DNA from: a virus
Length of the DNA: 53,283 bases
Reading direction: 5' to 3' (one strand)
Virus record (IMG/VR): IMGVR_UViG_3300032053_000104
Coordinates: 1 to 53,283 of that record
The notes beneath the pieces are model-generated. The model ran no database searches, had not been told where the DNA came from, and saw nothing but the letters and a program-made list of their open reading frames with translations. Positions 45,977 through 53,283 of this stretch are shown in pieces. Position 1 is the first letter of the stretch. Every line of letters begins with the position of its first letter. The translations under genes were made by a program, and so were the position numbers.

Positions 45977-46468
45977 ATGTCGACCTTTAAGCAAAGAACA
46001 GTAGACTCATTAATTACGAGTCGCGATAAGGGATCAGCATCCTCTGCTACGCTCCAGGAAATGTTCCCAGCTTCTCCGATTCATACGGGTGAATTAACTC
46101 GTACAAGCGTTGAAGCTTTGGGAAATGATCTTATCCTTGGTGGCGAAGGCGCTGATGGTGTTGTTGATGATCGCGGCTATTGGGGTTTCACGGAACCATA
46201 CAATAAGAACTATGTAAATGCACCTGATATGTCGACAGTTGCGACTGGCGGTGGCGGCCTTCCGGGATCTCCTTGGGCACCCGCTCCAGGTAGTCCGGGT
46301 CCAGGTAGTATGTCTGCAACAGATATTCCAGCTCCTCCCGCTGATTGGCCAGGTCCGTCAGGAACTGAGTATGGATCGGGAGAGGGTGGTCTTGTATCAC
46401 CTTCTGTAACGTCAGAAAGATTATCAAAGAAGACTCTCGGGTCATACGGACTCGGCACGTCAACATAA
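45977..46468 (+). CDS. Gly/Pro/Ser-rich hypothetical protein
   Basis: A 163-residue protein with AGAGGAGGA upstream. The first 75 residues are mixed; the middle (about 90-135) is a Gly/Pro-rich linker (GGGGLPGSPWAPAPGSPGPG). It ends SKKTLGSYGLGTST. No family is recognised, and the linker makes a stable single domain unlikely. The TAATG overlap couples it to the next gene. It may be a minor head protein. Confidence 0.4.
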   Translation: MSTFKQRTVDSLITSRDKGSASSATLQEMFPASPIHTGELTRTSVEALGNDLILGGEGADGVVDDRGYWGFTEPYNKNYVNAPDMSTVATGGGGLPGSPWAPAPGSPGPGSMSATDIPAPPADWPGPSGTEYGSGEGGLVSPSVTSERLSKKTLGSYGLGTST

Positions 46469-47076
46469 TGCTAAGCCTCGTATCAATTCTAAAAGAATTT
46501 GAGACACGATCATCACCGAAAGATGGTCGTGACGGGCATGGTTATGGAAGAATTGGTGAGCCTAAGGGCGCAGGCACAACGTGGGTTATGGGTGCAGATT
46601 ATCCGTATGTAAAAGTTGGAAATGATGCAACAGAAGAAGAAATGATTGAGATGGACGATGATGAAGATTATGATATGAATAAAATGATGTCGAAACTGAC
46701 ATCGACATTTTATACACCGCACGATCCAATGGGTCAAAGAACGGGAAGAGTTGATAGAGCAACTTTTGCATCTGGCGGGCGCGGTCTTGGTGAAGCATTG
46801 GGAAATGTTGCAATACCAGGCATGTACAAACATAGAGATTCTGGCCTCGGCGGCGGAATTAAATATACAACTAATAGACCACAAAGAACAGGCATGAAAT
46901 ATGGGTGGTCCATGCGTCCCCCGGTGTATGATGATGCACCTGGCGAGGATCTTGAACCTGTTTATCATATTGAAGATCTCCCGTCAGACGATGAGAGGGC
47001 GTTAATGAAAGCAAAAAGAGAGCACGAAGTTATGGTTAGTGAATTTAAAATTTATCTTGGGGGAATACGTGGGTAA
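46468..47076 (+). CDS. Hypothetical head-region protein
   Basis: A 202-residue protein translated from an ATG overlapping the previous TAA. It has an acidic segment (DATEEEMIEMDDDEDYDMNK, about 52-71), a Gly/Arg-rich central part and a helical charged C-terminus (DDERALMKAKREHEVMVSEF). There are no cysteines and no membrane segment. I do not recognise a family. The position between portal/protease and scaffold suggests a minor capsid or core role. Its 3' end overlaps the GTG of the bS21-like gene. Confidence 0.4.
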   Translation: MLSLVSILKEFETRSSPKDGRDGHGYGRIGEPKGAGTTWVMGADYPYVKVGNDATEEEMIEMDDDEDYDMNKMMSKLTSTFYTPHDPMGQRTGRVDRATFASGGRGLGEALGNVAIPGMYKHRDSGLGGGIKYTTNRPQRTGMKYGWSMRPPVYDDAPGEDLEPVYHIEDLPSDDERALMKAKREHEVMVSEFKIYLGGIRG

Positions 47077-47332
47077 AAGAGCTGTTAATGTGCAGGTGAC
47101 TTTAGATAGACGACATGGCGATGATCGCCGTGCCGTTGACAAAATGATAAGAAAATTTATCAAAATCTGCAAAAAAGAAAGAATTAGAGAAGAATATAGA
47201 GATCGTGGCGCGTTTAAGTCCGTTCCGCAAAAGCATAAAGAAAAATCAATTCGAGCTGCTAAGCGAAGAGCGCGTGATGCAAAAAAAGCAGCACAACAAT
47301 CTTCAAGACAGAGACAACATTTTGAAAAATGA
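47069..47332 (+). CDS. rpsU: Ribosomal protein bS21-like
   Basis: An 87-residue basic protein. The GTG at 47069 has GGGGGA just upstream and overlaps the previous stop; an earlier in-frame GTG (47039) lies inside that gene. The bS21 pattern 'v...~~rFkk~ckk~~i~~E~r~r~~f~k...~~~~k~~aa~rr' fits KMIRKFIKICKKERIREE, then YRDRGAFKSVPQKHKEKS and IRAAKRRARDAKKA. Cellular bS21 is about 70 residues and helps start-site selection on the 30S subunit. Phage copies are known from marine and huge phages and are thought to bias host ribosomes to phage mRNAs. Its place inside the head cluster is unusual for a translation factor. Confidence 0.7.
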   Translation: MGKRAVNVQVTLDRRHGDDRRAVDKMIRKFIKICKKERIREEYRDRGAFKSVPQKHKEKSIRAAKRRARDAKKAAQQSSRQRQHFEK

Positions 47333-47382
47333 TACTCTTAACGCATATGTACATAAGTTATGCCTAGTGAGGTATGCTAATA

Positions 47383-48852
47383 ATGTCTGATACGACGATT
47401 TACAATGAAGCAATTCTTGAAGCAAAAAAGCTTCGTGCAGTCGCAGAAGCGAATGCTACAAAAGTTATTATAGAGTCAGTGACGCCGCGCGTTCGTGAGA
47501 TGATCGAAAGACAGCTCTTGGGCGAAGCGATAGAAGATGACGATTCTGATATTTTGGATAATGTCATTAATGATGTTGCTGCTTGCGATACTAAAAAAGT
47601 ATCATCGCTTGCAGAAGCTGAAGACACTGATGAAGATGATAAATCTGATGAAGATCTTCTTTTAAGTACAGAATCTGCAAAAATATTTGCAAGATTTGAG
47701 ACACTTCAAAAACGTGTTTCATATATAAGAGAATTGTCAGAATCATCAAAGGGTACTAGGCTAAAAAAGACATTTTTTAGAATGGTTGATAAAATGATTA
47801 CTGAAGCAAAAACTTTAGAAAGTGATATGATACGTATAACGGGTAAGGAACTGAACGAAGGTTCCCAAAATTTTTCGAACGATATTAAAAGCATACTCGA
47901 GGAGATTACAGCGATGGCTTCCAAAAAGAGAATCAATGAAGAAGAAGAGATGGTTGACGTCGATCTTGGTGACGACTCTTCTGAAGATATGGGTGAAGAT
48001 ATGGACATGGACGTCGATCTTGGTGATGACGGTGGCGAAGAACCGCAAGAAGATGTGACATTGTCAGCTGATCTTGCACAAGAACTTCTAACTGCACTTG
48101 AATCTGAGCTTGGCGAAGAAGAAAGTGAAGAAGGCGCAGAAGCGCTCGGCGATTTTGATGTATCAGACAATGAAGGCGCCGAAGAAGGCGAAGAGATGAT
48201 TGAAATTGATGAATCAATGCTACGTCGTGAAATTGCTCGTATGAGAGGAAATTCACTTGATGAAGCGGGAAAGAAAATGGCAGCTAAGACGCCCAAAGCT
48301 CCTGTCGCAGGAAAGAAGGGCGGCGCAGCAGATACCAAGGCTACCAGCAGTTTCGGTGGTGGCAAAGTTTTGAGAGAGCCTTTTGTTGATAGCAATGATA
48401 GCGATATCAATGTTTTTGCAGAAGTTCGCATGCTCAAGACAGCACTTCAAAAAGAGGGCCGCAAGAATCGTGCTCTTCGTGAAAGACTTGAAGAATACAG
48501 AAAGGCAACTTCTAATCTTCAAGAGCAACTCGAACAGTTGAACCTGTTCAATGCTAAACTGCTCTACGTGAATAAGCTTGTGTCGAATGAGGGTGTTACG
48601 GCTCGTCAGAAGAAGACGATCATCGAAGCACTCGACAAGGCCAAGACTTTGAGAGAAGTGAAGCTCTTGTACAAGACACTTACGGAATCACTTTCAAAAG
48701 TGAAGTCACGTGGGTCAGTTAACGAGTCAGTTCATCGCTCAGCATCTAGCTCACGCCCAACGGCATCTGCTAGCTCTTCAGCGACAAGTTCAGAGTCTTA
48801 CCAGACAGATCGTTGGGCTACGCTCGCCGGTTTTGGTAAGGACACGAAGTAA
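47383..48852 (+). CDS. 22: Prohead scaffold/core protein (gp22-like)
   Basis: A 489-residue protein; ATG 47383 has GAGG (47369-47372) at a better spacing than an in-frame ATG at 47374. It is strongly acidic (about 190-275, Asp/Glu-rich) with coiled coils on both sides. The C-terminal LNLFNAKLLYVNKLV ... ARQKKTIIEALDKAKTLREV (about 385-430) resembles the ending of gp22-type scaffolds in environmental T4-like phages. T4 gp22 is shorter (269). Scaffold guides capsid assembly and is degraded by gp21. It lies immediately before the major capsid gene, as in T4. Confidence 0.75.
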   Translation: MSDTTIYNEAILEAKKLRAVAEANATKVIIESVTPRVREMIERQLLGEAIEDDDSDILDNVINDVAACDTKKVSSLAEAEDTDEDDKSDEDLLLSTESAKIFARFETLQKRVSYIRELSESSKGTRLKKTFFRMVDKMITEAKTLESDMIRITGKELNEGSQNFSNDIKSILEEITAMASKKRINEEEEMVDVDLGDDSSEDMGEDMDMDVDLGDDGGEEPQEDVTLSADLAQELLTALESELGEEESEEGAEALGDFDVSDNEGAEEGEEMIEIDESMLRREIARMRGNSLDEAGKKMAAKTPKAPVAGKKGGAADTKATSSFGGGKVLREPFVDSNDSDINVFAEVRMLKTALQKEGRKNRALRERLEEYRKATSNLQEQLEQLNLFNAKLLYVNKLVSNEGVTARQKKTIIEALDKAKTLREVKLLYKTLTESLSKVKSRGSVNESVHRSASSSRPTASASSSATSSESYQTDRWATLAGFGKDTK

Positions 48853-48890
48853 TATCAAAATAAATTAAACGATTCTTAGGAGAATTTCAA

Positions 48891-50816
48891 ATGAGTAACA
48901 AGTTTACACTTGAGCAGTTAACAGAAGGAATACGTTCGCGCAATCTAAGCTCGGACGGTAAGGTCCTTGTCGAAAAGTGGAGCCGCACAGGCTTGCTCCG
49001 CGGTCTTACAGACCAGAAGCGTGAGATTATGTCACGCCTTCTTGAAAACCAGGCAGCACAGCTTCTTCGTGAAACGAGCACGCTGTCAACAGGCGCAGGT
49101 GGTCTTTCAGACTCCGGCGACATGCGTGGTTTCTCAAACGTTGCATTCCCAATTGTTCGTCGTGTATTCGGCGGATTGGTTGCGAATGAACTCGTATCAA
49201 TTCAGCCAATGAGCCTTCCTTCAGGTCTGCTCTTCTATCTGGATTACACGTACGGTTCAAACGTCGGTGGTGACTCAGTCCTCGGAACAGGCGCGGCTGG
49301 CGCAGTTGCAGCTTCACCTTATACAGCCGGACAATCAATTTACAACTCACCAACTGGCAAGGGCATTCGCTCTGGTTCATTGGGCGTTGGTGGTAACTAC
49401 GATCTCGTCGGTTCATCATACTCAAAGGTGCACAAGGCTACAACATCAGCTGAGCTCTGCTTGCATGCGTCAGGCGCATGGGGCGTTAGTTCAACACTAA
49501 CAGGCGGCGCATTTGCTCATGCAACTGGTACAGACGGTCGTATGATGATGTTCGATCCTACAGTTGGTACGCTAATTGAAGAAGATATTCTTAACAACGC
49601 GTACGACGGTACAGGCAGATGGCAGTTCCTTATATTTAATGCAAATCAGCTCCCAACAGCATTTGACCTCACGAACGTGAAGGCATTCTCGTTGTTCTCA
49701 GCTAATACAACAACTGCAGGTTTGGGAGTAATTCCTCAAACAATTCAGGGTGGTTCTAACCTCCTCAACGTGAGACGTCTAAATCAGCTTGGTGTTTACT
49801 CACAAGGCGTATTTACACCTAACTCACTTGTTGATCCTGCATCAACTGGCGCGGCGCTTCTTGTCGTCGTATCAGGTGCTTATGCTCCGCCTAAGCCTGG
49901 TATCACATCAGCGGCAACTGGTCTAACTGGTTCATACGCGATTGCAGCATCACTCGATACAGATGCTGATGGTTCAACCTTGACGATTCCTAGCTTTGAG
50001 TCTGACTTCGGTACGACTCCTTCACCGGGCATCCCAGAGATTGATATCAAGATTGAGAGCATTGCAGTTACTGCAACGACTCGCAAGTTGCGCGCCAAGT
50101 GGTCACCAGAACTCGCGCAAGATTTGAATGCATTCCACAGCATGGACGCTGAAGTAGAACTTACTCAGATCCTTTCTGAGCAGATTGCACTTGAAATCGA
50201 CCGTGAAATCCTCGGCGATCTTCTTACAGAAGCACGTGGCGCAAACTTCTACTGGTCACGCGCACCTGGTAAGTTCGTTAACAAGGAAACGGGCACGGTT
50301 CAGAACCTTGCGTCAACCTTGGCAACGGGTCCTCACTTCACGGGTACAGTTCGTGAATGGTACGAAACGCTTACCGAAACGATCATCGATGTTGCAAACT
50401 CGATTCACCGCAAGACCCTCCGCGGCTCAGCAAACTTCATCGTAACTTCTCCAGAAGTTTGCACGATGTTTGAGAACTCAGTCCTCTACAAGGGCAACCT
50501 TACAATCGATGGCAACGGACAGGTCAGCACACCGTTCAGCATTGGTGCAGAAGCAGTTGGTACACTTACCAATCGTTTCACGGTTTACAAGGATCCTTAC
50601 TTCCCAAGAAATAAGATCCTCGTTGGTTACAAGGGCGGAAGCTACCTCGAGACAGGTTACGTCTATGCTCCTTACGTACCACTTATCGTTACACCGACCT
50701 TGTTCGATCCAGAGGCATTCACACCTCGTAAGGGCGTTATGACACGCTACGGCAAGAAGATGGTCCGCGCTGACTTCTTCGGTTCCGTCACGGTCATGGA
50801 TATGAACATTATCTAA
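48891..50816 (+). CDS. 23: Major capsid protein (gp23-like)
   Basis: A 641-residue HK97-fold capsid protein (T4 gp23 has 521). The N-terminal leader is helical and followed by the conserved RGFSNVAFPIVRRVFGGLVA and PSGLLFYLDYTYG. The P- and A-domain region includes RAKWSPELAQDLNAFHSMDA, then EQIALEIDREILGDLL, and the C-terminus has YKDPYFPRNKILVGYKGG. The LRE at 59-61 fits the gp21 (Leu/Ile)-x-Glu cleavage rule, in line with removal of the leader. An insert (about 130-380) makes it larger than T4's. AGGAGA (48878-48883) is the ribosome-binding site. Codon use is markedly more CGT/CGC and GC-rich than elsewhere. Confidence 0.93.
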   Translation: MSNKFTLEQLTEGIRSRNLSSDGKVLVEKWSRTGLLRGLTDQKREIMSRLLENQAAQLLRETSTLSTGAGGLSDSGDMRGFSNVAFPIVRRVFGGLVANELVSIQPMSLPSGLLFYLDYTYGSNVGGDSVLGTGAAGAVAASPYTAGQSIYNSPTGKGIRSGSLGVGGNYDLVGSSYSKVHKATTSAELCLHASGAWGVSSTLTGGAFAHATGTDGRMMMFDPTVGTLIEEDILNNAYDGTGRWQFLIFNANQLPTAFDLTNVKAFSLFSANTTTAGLGVIPQTIQGGSNLLNVRRLNQLGVYSQGVFTPNSLVDPASTGAALLVVVSGAYAPPKPGITSAATGLTGSYAIAASLDTDADGSTLTIPSFESDFGTTPSPGIPEIDIKIESIAVTATTRKLRAKWSPELAQDLNAFHSMDAEVELTQILSEQIALEIDREILGDLLTEARGANFYWSRAPGKFVNKETGTVQNLASTLATGPHFTGTVREWYETLTETIIDVANSIHRKTLRGSANFIVTSPEVCTMFENSVLYKGNLTIDGNGQVSTPFSIGAEAVGTLTNRFTVYKDPYFPRNKILVGYKGGSYLETGYVYAPYVPLIVTPTLFDPEAFTPRKGVMTRYGKKMVRADFFGSVTVMDMNII

Positions 50817-50843
50817 TCAACGGGAATTAGATAATGACTTAAG

Positions 50844-50868
50844 AGGCGACCTTCGGGTCGCCTTTTTT
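50844..50868 (+). terminator. Rho-independent terminator after the capsid gene
   Basis: AGGCGACC-TTCG-GGTCGCCT forms an 8-bp stem (50844-50851 with 50856-50863) closed by a stable TTCG tetraloop, and a T-tract starts at 50863. It lies 28 bases after the capsid stop and would end the long head-cluster transcript. It is the clearest terminator in the window. Confidence 0.93.
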
Positions 50869-50880
50869 GTTCCTCAAAAT

Positions 50881-50908
50881 TTTACTTAGTTTTTGATAAG
50901 ATTATAAT
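50881..50908 (+). promoter_or_regulatory. Candidate promoter for the downstream virion protein gene
   Basis: TTTACT (50881-50886), 16 bases, then TATAAT (50903-50908), about 57 bases before the ATG at 50965. It sits just after the terminator, where a new transcript would need to start. The same gap has TATAACTTT (50914-50922), also found in the 5129-5203 gap. AT-rich sequence makes chance matches likely. Confidence 0.35.
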
Positions 50909-50964
50909 TAATCTATAACTTTATTGTCAATGATTGATATAAGTAACAGCATGGTTGACTTTTA

Positions 50965-53265
50965 ATGGCATTAACAGTAACGACAGATCTCACAGTACTC
51001 ACACAGGCAGAATCATTCGCGGCACCGCTCGTTTCCTGGGGCGCGGGTGGCGCAGGCGCTGCTGCAACTGAGACTGACTATTTCGCACAAAACACAGCTT
51101 GCATCTCGCGTGGTGTCACAGGCACAACAATCAAGGGTGTGACATACGACAACACGACTGGTCTCAATTTTACGACTACACACAACGGTAAGCTGGTTTA
51201 CATGTGGTTGCGAAATTCAACACCTGGTCTTTGTGACACAAGAGCAAACGGCGGCGTTCGTGTCGTTCTTGCTTCGGGGGCAACAACACCAGGTGACGCT
51301 GCTGGTGTATGGAGTGCGTGGTACGTAGATGGCTCAGACACGATTGCTTCAACAGACGGCTGGAAATGTTATGTTGTTGATCCCAACTCGACACCGTCAA
51401 CAACTCTTGGCGGCGGCGTTGACAAGACAGCGATAAGGTGGTTCTCGGGTGTCATGAAACCTGTAGCAACAGCCAAAGGTCAAAATTTCGGTTTTGATCA
51501 AGTTGCGTATGGTTTTGGAACAATCAATGTAAGAGGCTCTCCGACAGTCACCGGAGCAGGATTCAAAGAGATCGCCGCAGCAGATTTCGGTACCATAGCA
51601 AATCGTTATGGAATTGTAACAGTTAAAGAGGGTATTATATACGTTCAAGGTAGAATTGCTCTCGGTGATGGTGTTTCTACAAACTCAACAGATTTTACTT
51701 CATCTGACGAGATTGTTGTCTGGAATCATCCAACTTACTATGATGGTACGAGAGAAACACCCTGCATAAAAGATGCAAGACCAGACGGTACGCCTTATTT
51801 TGGTATCGTTAGGACTGGTAATGCTACGGCAAACTCAAATGTTACTTTTGGAACGAAAGTAGGAACGGGAGATACAGCATCGGGCCGTTCAGGTGGCACA
51901 TTTGTCGGTTCAAGAATAAGAACGGGATTCATCGGTGTCTCAGGATCTGTCAAGTCTACATCACTTCTAAAAGTGTATGGCACACAATTTTCTAACTTTA
52001 ACGCAGGATTTGATCTAACACCTGGAATCGTTGGCGATGAGTGGATGGGTGGATCAATAGCACGATGTGGAACGATGCGTCCAGGTGTGACGAAGATCAG
52101 AAACACGAGTTTCATCGATAATCTCGGTGGCGCGTACAAGTTTTTCGAAGATTTCAAAAACGACGCTGTGGGTAACGAAGCATTAGCGACTGCTGATCCA
52201 AGAATTGACTGGGCAAATGCTGTTGGCGGAACGCAGGTAGTTGTGCCAGGAGGATCATCTTTTGCAAGACTTGATTCTGCAGCAGCAACGCGAAATGTCG
52301 TAAAAATAAACAGCGACTCCGTTGGTAGTGATGATCACTATGCAGAAGCTGTTATCAATTTTCCATCTGGTTCGAATCAGGGAATTATGGGTGTGTTTTG
52401 CAGAGCATCGACAACGCTAGCAACTGAAAATTACTGGTTCTTACAACTCGATAGACCAAATAACCAAATGAGCCTGGTGCGATGTGATGCAGGTGTCGAC
52501 ACAACAGTACACGGCCCACTTACACTTACTATGTCTGCTGACACAGACTATTTAGTTCATATTAGAGGTTCGGGTACAATATTAGAAGCGCATGCTGGCG
52601 GGGTAAAGGCTTTTGCAACTTCGTCAACATATCAGACAAATAGATGGGTTGGTGTGAGAGGAACGACAAATGCTTCTCAGACGGCATCTGCTGAACCAAA
52701 GTTTCTAAGATTTGGTTGCGGTCCGATTACAGATAACTATGGCGCTGTTAAGATGACACACTTGACAGCATCAGATATTGTCAACTGTTCGTTCATCAAT
52801 AATAACAGAGCAATAGACATAACTTCTGCATCACTTTCATACAATTTTGATGGTTACAAGTTTTCTGGTAACTCGATAGGGTTGAGAAACTCATCGGGCG
52901 GCGCCGTTGTAATCGGTGCTACGCTCGATTCTCCAGAGACTGCAAGGGAAATAATTAATGCAGGCTCTATAACAGTTAATAATAGCGTCAACTTAACTGT
53001 TACTTGTAGAAATTCTGCTGGCACGGCGCTAGAAGGGATAAGAGTGAGAATACAAAAAACATCTGACAATTCATTAATTGCCGAAGGAACAACGAGCGTT
53101 GCTGGCACGCTCACTTCTGCATACAATTACACAGGAGATCTTGGTGTCAAAGTTATTGCTAGACTCAAGGGATTCAAAAACAATGCAGCAACAGATACTA
53201 TCGTGAACACTGGCCTAAGTGTTCCTTTCACGATGCTAAGAGACGATGCAGTAAGCATGCCATAG
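50965..53265 (+). CDS. Large virion surface protein with beta-helix and LamG-like domains
   Basis: A 766-residue protein of short strands. The first 190 residues are a beta-rich head (VTTDLTVLTQAESFAAPLVS). Residues about 190-390 resemble a right-handed beta-helix, with repeating short turns (TKIRNTSFIDN, and later VNCSFINNNRAIDI). About 392-590 fit a LamG/concanavalin sandwich (YKFFEDFKN, HYAEAVINFPSG, YWFLQLDRPNNQMSLVR). The last 90 residues (SVNLTVTCRNSAG, IRVRIQKTSDNSLIAEG) resemble a carboxypeptidase-regulatory or bacterial Ig-like fold. The position after the capsid gene suggests a head-fibre or decoration protein, but a tail fibre is possible. A candidate promoter and the preceding terminator suggest its own transcript. 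Confidence 0.55.
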   Translation: MALTVTTDLTVLTQAESFAAPLVSWGAGGAGAAATETDYFAQNTACISRGVTGTTIKGVTYDNTTGLNFTTTHNGKLVYMWLRNSTPGLCDTRANGGVRVVLASGATTPGDAAGVWSAWYVDGSDTIASTDGWKCYVVDPNSTPSTTLGGGVDKTAIRWFSGVMKPVATAKGQNFGFDQVAYGFGTINVRGSPTVTGAGFKEIAAADFGTIANRYGIVTVKEGIIYVQGRIALGDGVSTNSTDFTSSDEIVVWNHPTYYDGTRETPCIKDARPDGTPYFGIVRTGNATANSNVTFGTKVGTGDTASGRSGGTFVGSRIRTGFIGVSGSVKSTSLLKVYGTQFSNFNAGFDLTPGIVGDEWMGGSIARCGTMRPGVTKIRNTSFIDNLGGAYKFFEDFKNDAVGNEALATADPRIDWANAVGGTQVVVPGGSSFARLDSAAATRNVVKINSDSVGSDDHYAEAVINFPSGSNQGIMGVFCRASTTLATENYWFLQLDRPNNQMSLVRCDAGVDTTVHGPLTLTMSADTDYLVHIRGSGTILEAHAGGVKAFATSSTYQTNRWVGVRGTTNASQTASAEPKFLRFGCGPITDNYGAVKMTHLTASDIVNCSFINNNRAIDITSASLSYNFDGYKFSGNSIGLRNSSGGAVVIGATLDSPETAREIINAGSITVNNSVNLTVTCRNSAGTALEGIRVRIQKTSDNSLIAEGTTSVAGTLTSAYNYTGDLGVKVIARLKGFKNNAATDTIVNTGLSVPFTMLRDDAVSMP

Positions 53266-53283
53266 ATACATCAAAATGTAATT

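Noticed and set aside
47706-48437. 243-residue open frame on the minus strand
   Set aside because: It is the complement of the acidic, Ser-rich scaffold gene; Ser/Pro-rich low complexity and no ribosome-binding site. It is a shadow of real coding on the + strand.
53267-53280. TACAT-CAAA-ATGTA hairpin at the right edge
   Set aside because: Short, AT-rich 5-bp stem at the window boundary; whether a T-tract follows cannot be seen.

Overview
The window is a piece of a tailed, contractile-tailed (myovirus) bacteriophage genome that is distantly related to T4. All convincing genes lie on the + strand, tightly packed, with many TAATG, ATGA or GTGA stop/start overlaps. No stretch of more than 300 bases lacks a gene; the longest gap is about 148 bases (50817-50964). 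The DNA is AT-rich, arginine is mostly AGA, and the usual ribosome-binding site is (T)AGGAGAATA. I saw no tRNA, rRNA or CRISPR array. The host cannot be read from the sequence. The gene set (gp55-type sigma, RuvC-like resolvase, phage bS21, many LamG-type virion proteins) resembles large environmental 'far-T4' phages.

Layout. (1) 1-1198: the tail end of an unknown gene, a gp55-like late sigma factor and a small protein that may be the small terminase. (2) 1202-12565: baseplate and fibre module: OB-fold spike protein, collagen-like tail fibre with assembly protein, gp25, gp6, a DNRLRE-like protein, and a gp7/P2-gpI-like wedge protein with LamG domains. (3) 12628-32240: about 20 kb of large structural proteins of mostly unknown role, including a glycine-rich ALK/LTK-like domain, fibronectin-III-like segments and two pairs of paralogues. 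A tiny PD-(D/E)XK nuclease ORF sits near the end. (4) 32242-37433: recombination and replication island: RuvC-like resolvase, gp61-like primase, and the gp47/gp46 (SbcD/SbcC) system in an unusual arrangement. gp47 is broken after its last catalytic motif, a mini-nuclease ORF occupies the break, and the rest of gp47 is fused to gp46. (5) 37426-50816: DNA packaging and head: zinc-ribbon protein, gp17 large terminase, gp20 portal carrying a large intein with an HNH nuclease, gp21 protease, several small head-region proteins, a bS21-like ribosomal protein, gp22-like scaffold and gp23-like major capsid protein. (6) 50844-53265: a strong rho-independent terminator and then another large virion surface protein.

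How the genes fit together. gp55 would direct late transcription of the structural genes. Primase, RuvC and gp46/47 serve replication, recombination and maturation of branched DNA. gp17 packages DNA through the gp20 portal into a prohead made from gp22 and gp23 and processed by gp21. gp25, gp6 and gp7 form the baseplate wedge, and the LamG/fibre proteins decorate virion surfaces. The most unusual points are the split-gp47/fused-gp46 locus with nuclease debris around it, and the portal intein whose C-terminal splice junction does not match the normal His-Asn/(Cys, Ser, Thr) rule.
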